The notes: generated by a model not told the origin, from the letters alone. Positions 15,742 to 23,924 are shown, counted from the stretch's first letter. The stretch is 41,499 nucleotides of DNA from Gemmatimonadota bacterium (GCA_025362095.1 JANYIJ010000004.1:1-41499), one strand, 5' to 3'. Numbers and translations are program-made.

Positions 15742-15858
15742 GGTCGCCTCGTGGGGGGGGGTGGATGTGGTCGCCGGAAAGCCTGACGCGATCTTTCGCG
15801 TCGCTCGTCACGGCCTCGTCACCATCCCGTGCACAGAAGCGAACCGCACTGTCACCGC

Positions 15859-15887
15859 CTGCGAACGCGTCGATTCCGGAGTACTAT
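15859..15887 (+). promoter_or_regulatory. candidate rnpB promoter
   Basis: TACTAT at 15882-15887 is a good -10 about 11 bases before the predicted 5' end of the RNase P RNA; the -35 is weak (CTGCGA near 15859, 17-base spacing). Placement relative to the P1 stem is what supports it. Confidence 0.45.
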
Positions 15888-15898
15888 TCGGGAGAGAG

Positions 15899-16280
15899 AT
15901 TCCCTCGGCCGGACGGTCGCGACGCAGTGGCTGGATTTCTGCTTCGAGGAAAGTCCGGGCTCCATGGACAGGCTGCCAGGTAACGCCTGGGCACCGTTAG
16001 CTCGGTGACGGATAGTGCCACAGAAAACAGACCGCCCTCGCGAAAGCGTGGGTAAGGGTGAAAAGGTGGGGTAAGAGCCCACCGCGTTCGTGGCGACACG
16101 GACGGCACGGCAAACCCCAGCTGGAGCAAGGCCGAATAGGCGGCGAGAAGCAGTCCTCTTCGACAGAGACGCCGCGGGTAGGCCGCTAGAGAATGCGGGC
16201 GATCGCATTCCGAGAGAAATGACCGTCCGAAGTTTTTGCAAGAAAGCTTCGACAGAACCCGGCTTACAGGCCGAGGGAAT
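15899..16280 (+). ncRNA. rnpB: RNase P RNA, class A
   Basis: Catalytic RNA that matures tRNA 5' ends. The universally conserved blocks are in order: GAGGAAAGTCCGGGCTCC at about 15946, GCCAGGTAACGCCTGGG, ACAGAAAACAGACCGCC, GGGTAAGGGTGAAAAGGTGG, GGCAAACCCC, AGAGAAATGACCG and the 3' GACAGAACCCGGCTTA. The ends are set by the P1 helix: ATTCCCTCGGCC (15899-15910) pairs perfectly with GGCCGAGGGAAT (16269-16280), 12 pairs. The length of about 382 bases is normal for type A. The protein partner rnpA is about 4 kb away on the same strand. A coding gene begins only 15 bases after the P1 stem. Confidence 0.97.
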
Positions 16281-16294
16281 CCTCTCCCTTCACG

Positions 16295-17167
16295 ATGCGA
16301 ACGAGACTGCGCGCCGTCGTCACTGTTGCGTCCGGATGCTCGCTGCTGCTCGTTGAGGCGGCGTGCCGCAGTGGCGCCGTGCCGAACCAGGTGCTCACCA
16401 AGCCGGCGCCGCCAAGCGCGACAGCGTCCGCTCCAAAAACCGACGGCCCGTGGGCGTTTCGTCCGTCTGCGCAACGGCAGAATTTTGTTATTGATCAAGC
16501 CGCCGTCATCGCGATTCGCCTCGACAGCGCCACTCGCGCCGACACGATCTCGACGCACATCGAGGTCGGTTTCATCACGGCAGCGGGCACGACGAGCGGG
16601 AATGTCGTCGCGTTTCTGGTGCAGGGCGCGGGCCGCGCTGCCGCGGCACCTACGGGCCTCGCGGTCCCCTTCCCTTTTCGCGCGGAATATTCGGCGAGCG
16701 GACAGCAGCTCGGCTTCGCCTCTCCGCGCGACGCGACGCCGTGCTCGTCACTCGCGCTCGCAGCCGCGCAATCGCTGCGCGACCTCTGGTTCAAAACACC
16801 GGATACACTGCGGATCGGAACCGTGTGGAGCGACTCGTCGAGCTACGTCGTGTGTCGCGACGGAATTCCGCTGCGCGCGACAACACGCCGAACGTTTCGC
16901 GTTTCCGGATCCTCGGATCGCGACGGACGGATCGTGTTTACGGTTTCGCGCATTTCGCGATCGACGCTCGAGGGAACCGGCGCACAGTTTGGCGAAGGCG
17001 TCGGTGTGAGCGGCGCCGGCAGCGGGACGCTCGACTATGAGCTGGACACCACGAGTGGAGCGATCGTATCGGCGAAGGGGACGGCCACGCTGGACCTGAC
17101 ACTGCGAAGCCGCGTGCGAACGCAGGTCGTGCGCCAGACGGTGGAGATTCGAATCGCGCGGAGCTAG
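16295..17167 (+). CDS. predicted secreted protein or lipoprotein of unknown function
   Basis: I do not recognise this 290-residue protein. The N-terminus (MRTRLRAVVTVASGCSLLLVEAAC) is a signal peptide; Cys24 after EAA could be a lipidation site, although Glu at -3 is poor, so SPase I cleavage is an alternative. A Pro/Ala/Thr linker follows (residues 33-48), then a beta-rich domain with repeated Thr/Ser strands and no catalytic motif that I can name. The ATG lies 15 bases after the RNase P RNA 3' end; the only purine-rich sequence upstream (GAGGGA at 16273) belongs to the P1 stem and is 16 bases away. The next gene, dnaN, is convergent after 29 bases. Confidence 0.75.
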   Translation: MRTRLRAVVTVASGCSLLLVEAACRSGAVPNQVLTKPAPPSATASAPKTDGPWAFRPSAQRQNFVIDQAAVIAIRLDSATRADTISTHIEVGFITAAGTTSGNVVAFLVQGAGRAAAAPTGLAVPFPFRAEYSASGQQLGFASPRDATPCSSLALAAAQSLRDLWFKTPDTLRIGTVWSDSSSYVVCRDGIPLRATTRRTFRVSGSSDRDGRIVFTVSRISRSTLEGTGAQFGEGVGVSGAGSGTLDYELDTTSGAIVSAKGTATLDLTLRSRVRTQVVRQTVEIRIARS

Positions 17168-17186
17168 TCGCGCATCAGTTGAGTAT

Positions 17187-17207
17187 TCGTCGAGTCTTAG
17201 TCGACGA
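17187..17207. terminator. small symmetric hairpin between convergent genes
   Basis: TCGTCGA (17187-17193) and TCGACGA (17201-17207) with a 7-base loop. It spans the dnaN stop codon and follows the convergent secreted-protein gene by 20 bases, so it could serve both directions. Short and without a U tract; weak evidence. Confidence 0.3.
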
Positions 17208-18309
17208 GTCGCAGCGGCATCAGGAGACAGAGATACTTCGCGGGATCGGACCAGCCCTCGGGTTCGATCGTCGCCGCGCGCTCCGGCGCCCTGAACGTCA
17301 GGCGAACTTCTTCCGTTGGCAGATACCGAAGAATCTCCAGCAGATACGCTGCGTTGAAACCAATGTCGAGCGGATCGCCCTGGTAGCGCACGGGAAGTTC
17401 ATCCTGCGCTTCGCCGAGGTCCGGTGTGCTCACGCTGAACTTCAGCATTCCCGAATTGAACGAGAGGCGAATGCGATGCGTCTGGTCCGACGCCACAACC
17501 GACATGCGCTTGAGCGCGCCGGTAAGCGCGACCTTGTCGATAATCGCGTACTTGTCGTTGTCGCGCGGAATGACCTGATCATACGGCGGATACGGTCCCT
17601 CGATCAGTCGTGTATACACCGCGGTGAACGGCGAGCGGAAGCCGAGGTGGTTCTCTCCCTGCGCAACCTCGAGCTCTTCTTCAGCGGAAAAGAGCCGGCG
17701 GATTTGTTCGAGCGCTTTTGGAGGAATGATCAAATCGCTCGTCGGCGCGGTCGCCGTCTTCACCGGAATCTCCATCTTCGCGAGCCGGTGCCCGTTCGTC
17801 GCGACCATGCGCATGTGTTCCGGCCGAACTTCCCAGAGCACACCGTTGAGGATCGGGCGGCTTTCTTCCGTCGACGCAGCAAACGCGGTGTGTGAGATGA
17901 GTTTCTGAAGATCACCCGACGGAATCCGCAGTGCCTTTTCGAATTTCACCGCGGGGAAACTCGGAAACTCGCTCTTCGGCAGTCCGAGGAGTTTGAATTT
18001 CGAGCGGCCGCATTCGAGCGTGATCCGCTGATCACCGGCTGCAGAAATCTTCACAGGCGCGGGCGGGAGCTCGCGTGCGATCTCGGAAAGTTTTCTTGCC
18101 GGGATAGTGATCGCACCGGCGGCCTCGACGTCCGCGATGACTTCAGTGCTGACCGCGATATCGAGGTCGGTACCGGATATGCGGATTCCCTTCTCCGTTG
18201 TTTGGACGAGAAGGTTTGCCAGTACGGGGAGGGTGGTCTTGGACGGAACCGCCGAAGCGACCGCCGCGAGGCCTTCCTGCAATTTTTCACGCGAGATGGT
18301 GAAACGCAT
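17197..18309 (-). CDS. dnaN: DNA polymerase III beta subunit (sliding clamp)
   Basis: The 370-residue clamp that tethers Pol III and other clamp-binding proteins to DNA. It starts MRFTISREKLQEGLAAVASAVPSKTTLPVLANLLV, the invariant DnaN opening. Three topologically equal domains follow (about 1-125, 126-250, 251-370), with the hydrophobic cleft residues preserved in the C-terminal LMPLRLVD, matching the family's MPMRL ending. It lies 238 bases downstream of dnaA on the same strand, the ancestral dnaA-dnaN order. The usual next genes (recF, gyrB) are absent: the clamp gene instead meets a convergent secreted-protein gene. AGG sits six bases before TAGGGAATG, giving a plausible ribosome site. 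Confidence 0.97.
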   Translation of the reverse strand: MRFTISREKLQEGLAAVASAVPSKTTLPVLANLLVQTTEKGIRISGTDLDIAVSTEVIADVEAAGAITIPARKLSEIARELPPAPVKISAAGDQRITLECGRSKFKLLGLPKSEFPSFPAVKFEKALRIPSGDLQKLISHTAFAASTEESRPILNGVLWEVRPEHMRMVATNGHRLAKMEIPVKTATAPTSDLIIPPKALEQIRRLFSAEEELEVAQGENHLGFRSPFTAVYTRLIEGPYPPYDQVIPRDNDKYAIIDKVALTGALKRMSVVASDQTHRIRLSFNSGMLKFSVSTPDLGEAQDELPVRYQGDPLDIGFNAAYLLEILRYLPTEEVRLTFRAPERAATIEPEGWSDPAKYLCLLMPLRLVD

Positions 18310-18337
18310 TCCCTACCTGAGCCCAGGATGAGGAGGA

Positions 18338-18548
18338 TGTGGATCCCGCGCCTTCTCTAGCACTTACTGGAATTAGATATCAAATCCGCAGTAGAAGTAG
18401 TAAGGCGTGGAAAGGGGAAAAGCAATACAAGTGGTTCTGTTGCTTGGACTTCTCTGTCGTCACCTGATGTGGAGACGATGTGGGAACCGGGGGACTGGCG
18501 GTGCATAGATCTGGCTTTGGATCGACCTACTGGATTCTCTGTGGACTC
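18338..18548. other. candidate chromosomal origin elements in the dnaA-dnaN gap
   Basis: The 237-base gap between dnaN and dnaA holds several same-orientation, imperfect DnaA boxes of form TGTGGnnnn: 18338 (TGTGGATCC, 7 of 9), 18468 (TGTGGAGAC, 7 of 9), 18479 and 18540 (6 of 9). At 18392-18403 lies TAG-AAG-TAG-TAA, four consecutive trinucleotides matching the DnaA-trio consensus. A box-like CGTGGAAAG (18406) is on one side and an AT-rich stretch (18363-18386, with AATTAGATATC) on the other. This is the order box, trios, unwinding element described for bacterial origin unwinding. The boxes are individually weak, so the call rests on the arrangement and location. Confidence 0.5.
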
Positions 18549-19935
18549 AGGGCTCGTGCCGGAGACTTTCCCTCACCTTCTCCACACGGGCGCGGAACGT
18601 GGAATCTTCCTTCATCATCGCCGAAACGCGCTCGAGACTGTGAATGACGGTCGAGTGATCTCGACCGCCGAAGCCTTGTCCAATTTCTACGAGCTGCAAG
18701 CCGAGCAGTTCGCGCGACAGAAACATCGCAACCTGCCGCGGAACAGTGAGCATCTTGGTACGCGTCTTTGATTGAAGCCCTTCGATTGAGACCGCCCACT
18801 CGTGCGCGACGCGCTGCTGAATAAAGCGCATACGATCCTGTCGTGAGGATCGCGGCGGAGCAACATCGTTTGCTTTCAGTTTGTCTCGAAGCGCTTCACG
18901 CGCGAGATCGACCGTGATCACGCGGTGCTTGAGCGAAGCGTACGCGAGCAGCTTGATGATGGAACCTTCGAGTTCGCGAACGTTTGCCTGCACATGATCC
19001 GCTATGAAATGCAGCACGTCGTCTGGAATCGTGTGCTCCAGGTGGTCGACTTGCGCTTTCTGCCGGAGTATCGCGATGCGGTGCTCGAGGTCTGGCTGCG
19101 CAATGTCGGCGACCATTCCCCACTCGAAGCGACTGACAAGCCGTGCCTCCAGGCGCGGAATCTCAGAAGGCGGCCGATCGCTGGTGAGGACGATTTGCCG
19201 GCCGGCCTCATAGACGGCGTTGAACGTATGAAAAAACTCTTCCTGAGTTGTTTCCTTGCCGCCGAGGAAGTGCACGTCGTCAACGAGCAGAAGATCTGTT
19301 TCGCGATAGCGCCGGCGGAAATCGTGCATCGCGCGCCGCGCGATCGACGTGATAACATCGTTCGTGAACTGCTCGGTGCTGATGTACATCACCCTACAGC
19401 CGGGATTGCGGTGCAGAATTTCGTGCGCGATCGCCTGCATGAGGTGGGTTTTTCCCAGCCCAGTGGCGCCGTATATGAAGAGCGGGTTGTAAGTTTTTCC
19501 GGGTGCTTGTGAGACCGCGGTTGCGGCAGCAGTCGCGAGCTCGTTCGACCGTCCGACAACGAACTGATCGAAGATGTACCGGTCGTTCAGAATGCTCAGT
19601 ATGACGCTATTGTCTCTCTTTGCTGGCGCTATACTGGCTCCATTTTGCGGCATGAAAAGATCGATCTGTGATCGAGAAAGCCGCTCGAGCTGAACCTTAA
19701 TCGCGATTTTGAGGGGGTGGCCGAGACAGGGCGGACCAAAACTCTCAAGCAGCGCACTGTGTTTGTTTTCGTTCCAATCGACAGACCACTGGTCCGGCGC
19801 AGTAAGCGTCAGTTCGTTTCCAGTGAACTCCGCCGGGGAGAGTGGAACCAGCCATGTGTTGACAACGTGTTCGGGAAGCTCGGTTCTCGCGCGATCGAGA
19901 AGGCGAGACCAGGCTTCAGCTGCTGTGAGGGTCAT
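18547..19935 (-). CDS. dnaA: chromosomal replication initiator protein
   Basis: DnaA opens the origin. The 462-residue chain contains domain I (AAEAWSRLLDRARTELPEHV, then NTWLVPL), a short linker, the AAA+ core with Walker A GATGLGKTH, Walker B LLVDDVHFL, sensor 1 LTSDRPP and the arginine-finger region RLVSRFEWG, then domain IV with the DNA-recognition GGRDHSTVIHS. The ATG at 19935 is chosen because domain I begins there; the frame stays open to 20034, but the extra 33 residues are not DnaA-like and cover the DnaA boxes. It is divergent from rpmH, a very conserved arrangement. There is no Shine-Dalgarno sequence; a two-codon mini-frame ATG AAA TGA (19940-19932) overlaps the start codon. Confidence 0.97.
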   Translation of the reverse strand: MTLTAAEAWSRLLDRARTELPEHVVNTWLVPLSPAEFTGNELTLTAPDQWSVDWNENKHSALLESFGPPCLGHPLKIAIKVQLERLSRSQIDLFMPQNGASIAPAKRDNSVILSILNDRYIFDQFVVGRSNELATAAATAVSQAPGKTYNPLFIYGATGLGKTHLMQAIAHEILHRNPGCRVMYISTEQFTNDVITSIARRAMHDFRRRYRETDLLLVDDVHFLGGKETTQEEFFHTFNAVYEAGRQIVLTSDRPPSEIPRLEARLVSRFEWGMVADIAQPDLEHRIAILRQKAQVDHLEHTIPDDVLHFIADHVQANVRELEGSIIKLLAYASLKHRVITVDLAREALRDKLKANDVAPPRSSRQDRMRFIQQRVAHEWAVSIEGLQSKTRTKMLTVPRQVAMFLSRELLGLQLVEIGQGFGGRDHSTVIHSLERVSAMMKEDSTFRARVEKVRESLRHEP

Positions 19936-19948
19936 TTCATGCCGAACG

Positions 19949-20014
19949 AGTGTAACAGGCGTGAGCCAGTGTGGATAAGGGCGGGGGCCGATATTACCTG
20001 TCTGATGTGGACAA
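19949..20014 (-). promoter_or_regulatory. DnaA boxes and putative dnaA promoter
   Basis: A perfect consensus DnaA box TTATCCACA (minus strand, 19978-19970) and a one-mismatch box TTGTCCACA (20014-20006) stand in the same orientation upstream of dnaA. The hexamer TACACT (19954-19949) is a plausible -10. The perfect box falls where its -35 region would be, the classic layout for DnaA autorepression. These boxes may also contribute to the origin. Box identity is direct; the promoter is inferred. Confidence 0.6.
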
Positions 20015-20127
20015 GTCAACACTCGTGAGGGCAAGCCAGTGGGGCGGGGACTTGTTGTATCTCCAACGCTCGACTACGTTTAGCGTTCTGTCGTACCACG
20101 CAATGACAAGCATTTTTGGGAGCTGAT

Positions 20128-20292
20128 ATGGGCAAGCCAACTTACCGTCCGCGGAACAAGCGTCGCATCGCAACGCATGGGTTTCGTGCCCGGATGGAGA
20201 CGAAGTGGGGAAGGGAGACGCTGAGCCGCCGTCGCAAGAAGGGGCGCAAGCGTTTGACCGTCAAACTGCCGTCGAAGTACGCGGGCATCTGA
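20128..20292 (+). CDS. rpmH: 50S ribosomal protein L34
   Basis: A 54-residue, strongly basic protein of the large subunit. The family core is clear: [18 protein letters not shown] followed by a Lys/Arg helix and [16 protein letters not shown] lies five bases before the ATG, a good ribosome site. It begins the rpmH-rnpA-yidD-yidC-mnmE cluster, divergent from dnaA. The C-terminal tail PSKYAGI is some seven residues longer than in many L34 proteins. Its stop is followed almost immediately by the rnpA homology, whose frame opens inside this gene. Confidence 0.96.
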   Translation: MGKPTYRPRNKRRIATHGFRARMETKWGRETLSRRRKKGRKRLTVKLPSKYAGI

Positions 20293-20299
20293 CCACCGC

Positions 20300-20638
20300 C
20301 CTTTTCCGCGCAGCCAAAGGCTGACGCGGGAAGGCGCGCTCGAGGCGGTCCGCCTGCAAGGGAAGCGAGTCCGAACCGCGCACCTCGAGGTTCGGTACAT
20401 CGCTTCCCTTCTGCGTCATGCCAGGGCTGGCATCATCGTGCCGAAATACTCACACTCCGCCGTCGAACGCAATCGCGTGAAACGCCGGCTCCGTGAAATC
20501 GTACGGCTCGACGTGCTCCCTGCCCTGCCGAATATTGACGTGGTCGTGCGTGCGCTGCCTTCGGCATACACGGCGGACATGTCGGAGCTGCGTGAACAGT
20601 GTGTGCGCGCGTGCGGTCGAATTCAAGGCGCGGCGTGA
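20300..20638 (+). CDS. rnpA: ribonuclease P protein component, start codon not canonical
   Basis: Protein subunit of RNase P, partner of rnpB. RnpA similarity starts at about 20300 ([18 protein letters not shown]), continues through [15 protein letters not shown] to the invariant RNR motif [12 protein letters not shown], and ends at TGA 20636. The frame is open from 20258, inside rpmH, but contains no ATG, GTG or TTG before GTG 20438. That codon would yield only 66 residues and drop the N-terminal helix and first strands. Possible starts are CTG 20321, ACG 20279 or reinitiation after the rpmH stop at 20292; the coordinates given cover the homologous region. The stop overlaps yidD (TGATG). Family call firm, start unresolved. 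Confidence 0.85.
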   Translation, partial: PFPRSQRLTREGALEAVRLQGKRVRTAHLEVRYIASLLRHARAGIIVPKYSHSAVERNRVKRRLREIVRLDVLPALPNIDVVVRALPSAYTADMSELREQCVRACGRIQGAA

Positions 20639-20847
20639 TGCGCCGGGTTCTGGTTTTTTTCGTTCGCACTTATCAGACGGTTCTCTCACCGATGCTTCCA
20701 CCATCGTGCCGCTATTATCCATCGTGCTCTGCGTACGCGATCGAAGCGCTCGAGAAACACGGCGCTGTGCAGGGCAGCTGGCTGGCAGCTCGACGTATCG
20801 CGCGCTGTCATCCTTTTCGGCCCGGCGGATTTGATCCAGTTCCCTAA
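20638..20847 (+). CDS. yidD: membrane protein insertion efficiency factor YidD
   Basis: A 69-residue peripheral membrane protein with an amphipathic N-terminus ([18 protein letters not shown]) and the signature cysteine block [16 protein letters not shown], then the [17 protein letters not shown] ending. YidD assists the YidC/Sec insertion pathway; its gene is almost always located between rnpA and yidC, as here. The ATG overlaps the rnpA stop (TGATG at 20636-20640), implying coupled translation. The earlier in-frame ATG at 20599 lies inside rnpA and adds unrelated residues. Confidence 0.96.
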   Translation: MRRVLVFFVRTYQTVLSPMLPPSCRYYPSCSAYAIEALEKHGAVQGSWLAARRIARCHPFRPGGFDPVP

Positions 20848-20865
20848 CTCTCGCGCACTTCGCTG

Positions 20866-22506
20866 ATGGATAAGCGCCTTCCGCTCGCGGCCGCACTGAT
20901 CGTACTCGTACTCTTTGGCGTGCCGCTGCTCTTTCCGCGGCCGCCGCTTCCGCCGCGCGCTGTCACTGCAGACTCCGCCGTCAACTTACCCGCGCCAGAC
21001 GCCGCCGCAACGCACACTGTTCCGGTTGGAACACTTCCAAGCGCCATGCGCACTGAACCGCCGGCGCTTCAGAAGGCGGACACGGTCGTCGCGCACACCG
21101 CGGTAAGCACCACGTGGTTCAGCACGCTCGGCGCGGCACCGCTCGCCGTGCAGGCGGACAGCTATCCGGCGCTCAACGGCAAGGGCGGACAAGTCGTGCT
21201 CAAGCACGGGCATGAGCCGTTGATCAGGTTCCGCGTGATCACGCCGGCGGACACCATCGCGTTCGACCGCATGTCGTTTTCGTCGTCGACGAGCGATGGC
21301 GCGAACGGCGCGCGCCTCGTGACGTTCGGCGGATCGAATGGCCCGGTGCAGGCGACCGTCCGCTACGAACTCGTCAATGACAACTATCTCTCGACCGTCA
21401 CCGTCAACGTGACGGGAGCCGCGAGCCCGGCGTTCCTGCTCGTGGATTTGCCCAGCGGATTCGACACACAGGAGGCCGATACGCTCGGCGACATGCGGGC
21501 GCTCGCGTACTCCGTCAAACCGGTCACACAGAGCGCGCGCGGCACGGCGTTCGCGAAGCTCGACTCCGGCGAGAAAAAACTCGAGCCGGGCCCGCTCACT
21601 TGGGTCGTGGCGAAAAGCAAATATTTCCTCGTGGGATTGCTCCAACCGGCCGGCGGCCAGCCGTTTGCCGAAGCGCACCTCGAGGGTGGCGTTCGCACGA
21701 GAAAAGAAGCGACGAACGGATTTGCGACCGCCGTCATCCCGCTCGACAACGGACACGCGGCGTTCGAGATGTATGCGGGTCCGCAGTCGTGGAAACGGCT
21801 GCACGACCTCGGCCGCGAGTTCGAAACGGCGAACCCGTACGGCGGATGGCTGCAGGGCGTCGTGCAGCCGTTCTCGACGATCGTGATGCGCGTGCTGCTC
21901 TGGATGAAGAAAACGACTGGACTCAGCTATGGCTGGGTGCTCGTGATCTTCGGCGTGACCGTGCGACTCGCGATGTGGCCGCTCAACCAGGGCGCGATGC
22001 GCACCAGTCTCAAGATGCAGCGCATCCAGCCCGAGCTCACGGACGTGCAGAAGAAGTGGAAGAACGATCCGCAGAAGCAACAGGCGGAAATCATGCGGGT
22101 GTACAAGGAACACGGGATGAGTCCGTTCAGCGCGTTCTCGGGATGTCTGCCGATGCTGATCCCGATGCCGGTGTTCTTCGCGCTGTTCTTCGTGTTCCAG
22201 AACACGATCGAATTCCGCGGCGTGCCGTTCCTCTGGCTGCACGACATCTCACTGCACGATCCGTACTACATCCTGCCGATCGTGATGGGCCTTTCGATGC
22301 TGTTGATTTCGTGGATTGGAATGCGCAACGCGCCGCCGAATCCGCAGGCCAAGATGATGATGTACATGATGCCGGCAATGTTCGTGCTCATCCTCTTCAA
22401 TACAGCGGCCGGACTCAGCATCTACTATCTCACGCAGAACATCGCCTCGCTGCCACAGCAATGGCTCATCTCGAATGAGCGGGCGAAGGCCACAAAGCCC
22501 GGCTGA
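20866..22506 (+). CDS. yidC: membrane protein insertase YidC
   Basis: A 546-residue insertase for inner-membrane proteins. N-terminal helix (residues 6-24), a long periplasmic beta-supersandwich domain (about 60-320) with a Thr/Pro/Ala-rich lead-in, then the conserved five-helix core. The core has the groove Arg in FGVTVRLAMWPLN, the cytoplasmic coiled loop QKKWKNDPQKQQAEIMRVYKEHG, CLPMLIPMPVFFALFFVF, and the final helices. The large P1 domain is the Gram-negative form, so the organism has a diderm-type YidC. The end overlaps the likely mnmE start region. It lies 18 bases after yidD. Confidence 0.96.
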   Translation: MDKRLPLAAALIVLVLFGVPLLFPRPPLPPRAVTADSAVNLPAPDAAATHTVPVGTLPSAMRTEPPALQKADTVVAHTAVSTTWFSTLGAAPLAVQADSYPALNGKGGQVVLKHGHEPLIRFRVITPADTIAFDRMSFSSSTSDGANGARLVTFGGSNGPVQATVRYELVNDNYLSTVTVNVTGAASPAFLLVDLPSGFDTQEADTLGDMRALAYSVKPVTQSARGTAFAKLDSGEKKLEPGPLTWVVAKSKYFLVGLLQPAGGQPFAEAHLEGGVRTRKEATNGFATAVIPLDNGHAAFEMYAGPQSWKRLHDLGREFETANPYGGWLQGVVQPFSTIVMRVLLWMKKTTGLSYGWVLVIFGVTVRLAMWPLNQGAMRTSLKMQRIQPELTDVQKKWKNDPQKQQAEIMRVYKEHGMSPFSAFSGCLPMLIPMPVFFALFFVFQNTIEFRGVPFLWLHDISLHDPYYILPIVMGLSMLLISWIGMRNAPPNPQAKMMMYMMPAMFVLILFNTAAGLSIYYLTQNIASLPQQWLISNERAKATKPG

Positions 22507-23905
22507 CGCCGTTCCTCTGAAGCCCTTGGCGCCGCGGGTGCGTGAGGACACCATCGCGGCCGTCGCGACGGCTCCGGGGCACGGCGCAATCGCGATCGTT
22601 CGCGTGAGCGGCGCCGACGCGCTGCGGATCTGCCAGCGGATCGCGCGGCCTTACACAGGATGGCCCGTGAATGCGCGCGAAGCGACGCGCTGCCTCATTC
22701 ATGACGTCGACAATCACGGCAGCGCGATCGACGACGGCTTGCTCACGCTGTTCCTGGCGCCGAACTCGTACACCGGCGAAACGGTCATCGAACTCGGCGT
22801 TCATGGCGGCGCGTATGTGCCCGCGGCCGTGTTTGCGGCGCTCGTGCTCGCGGGCGCGCGGCCAGCCGAGCCCGGCGAGTTCACCGAGCGTGCGGTGCTG
22901 AACGGCAAGCTCGACCTGCTGCGCGCAGAAGCGATCGGAGATCTCATCGATGCGCGATCACGCGCCACCCACCGCGCGGCGATGCGACAGCTCGCGGGGG
23001 TTCTCTCGGAGCGCGCCGAGACGCTTCGCTCCGGAGTGGTGCAGATTGAAGCGCTGCTCGCGTACGACGTGGATTTTCCCGGTGAAGACGACGGCGAACT
23101 GCCGCGCCGCCGCGTGCTCGCCGCGTGCGACGCGGTCATTTCACAAATCGAAACGCTGCTCGCAACTGCGCCCGCGGCGATCCTCGGCCGCGAAGGCGCG
23201 ACCGTCGTGCTTGCCGGGCCGCCGAACGCGGGAAAGTCGTCGCTGCTCAACGCGCTGATTGGAGAATCGCGCGTCATCGTGAGCGACACGCCGGGCACCA
23301 CGCGCGACGCGGTGGACGTGCTGCTGGAACACGAGCCGTGGCCGCTTCGCCTCGTCGATACCGCGGGCCTTCGCGACGGCGCGGATCCGGTCGAGCGGCT
23401 CGGGATAGAGGTCAGCGCGCGCTGGCTCGCTCGCGCGCACGTGGTGGTGGCGTGCGCCGAAACCGCCGAAGCGCTCGAGGCGGCAATGGCTGCGATCGCG
23501 AAGCTCTCACCGGCGCCGGTCGTCGGTGCGTTCACCAAAAGTGATTTAGTATCAAAAAGATCACAAATACCGGCGACGCCGTGGCCCGTGGTGGCGGTCA
23601 GCGCGACGAGCGGGGCGGGGCTCGCAGAATTGCTCAATCACGTGACACGCGCCGTGCTCGCGACCACCGCGGTTCCGAATGCCTCCACGCCAGTGATCAC
23701 GCGTGCGCGGCATCGCGCGGCGCTCGAGGGTGCGCGTGCGGAACTCGTGGCGTTCCGAACCGTGTGGCGTGCGGAATTGCTGCCGGCGCCGGTCGCCGCT
23801 GTTCACGTACGCGAAGCGTCGCGGCTCCTCGACGAACTGATCGGCACCGTGGAAGTGGACGACGTTCTCGCGCGGGTGTTCTCGACGTTCTGCGTCGGGA
23901 AATGA
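22475..23905 (+). CDS. mnmE: tRNA modification GTPase MnmE
   Basis: With MnmG it installs the (carboxymethyl)aminomethyl group at U34 of tRNAs. The N-terminal folate-binding domain starts at DTIAAVATAPGHGAIAIVRVSG; the helical domain embeds a G domain with G1 GPPNAGKSS, G2/K-loop VSDTPGTTRD, G3 DTAG and G4 TKSD. It ends with the catalytic FCVGK, the Cys-containing C-terminus that defines MnmE. The ATG at 22475 overlaps yidC by 32 bases; GTG 22538, immediately before EDTIAAVATA, gives the more usual N-terminal length and may be the real start. The usual companions mnmG, rsmG, parA and parB do not follow. Confidence 0.95.
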   Translation: MSGRRPQSPADAVPLKPLAPRVREDTIAAVATAPGHGAIAIVRVSGADALRICQRIARPYTGWPVNAREATRCLIHDVDNHGSAIDDGLLTLFLAPNSYTGETVIELGVHGGAYVPAAVFAALVLAGARPAEPGEFTERAVLNGKLDLLRAEAIGDLIDARSRATHRAAMRQLAGVLSERAETLRSGVVQIEALLAYDVDFPGEDDGELPRRRVLAACDAVISQIETLLATAPAAILGREGATVVLAGPPNAGKSSLLNALIGESRVIVSDTPGTTRDAVDVLLEHEPWPLRLVDTAGLRDGADPVERLGIEVSARWLARAHVVVACAETAEALEAAMAAIAKLSPAPVVGAFTKSDLVSKRSQIPATPWPVVAVSATSGAGLAELLNHVTRAVLATTAVPNASTPVITRARHRAALEGARAELVAFRTVWRAELLPAPVAAVHVREASRLLDELIGTVEVDDVLARVFSTFCVGK

Positions 23906-23924
23906 ACCCGCACCGGCGCGGAAG

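Noticed and set aside
20438-20638. 66-residue protein from GTG 20438 as the full rnpA product
   Set aside because: It would lack the conserved N-terminal half of RnpA that is encoded in the same frame from about 20300, so it is unlikely to be the functional start.
20986-22242. 418-codon open frame antisense to yidC
   Set aside because: Rich in Arg/His/Glu with no domain; it mirrors a highly conserved gene in a high-GC genome, the usual cause of long antisense frames.
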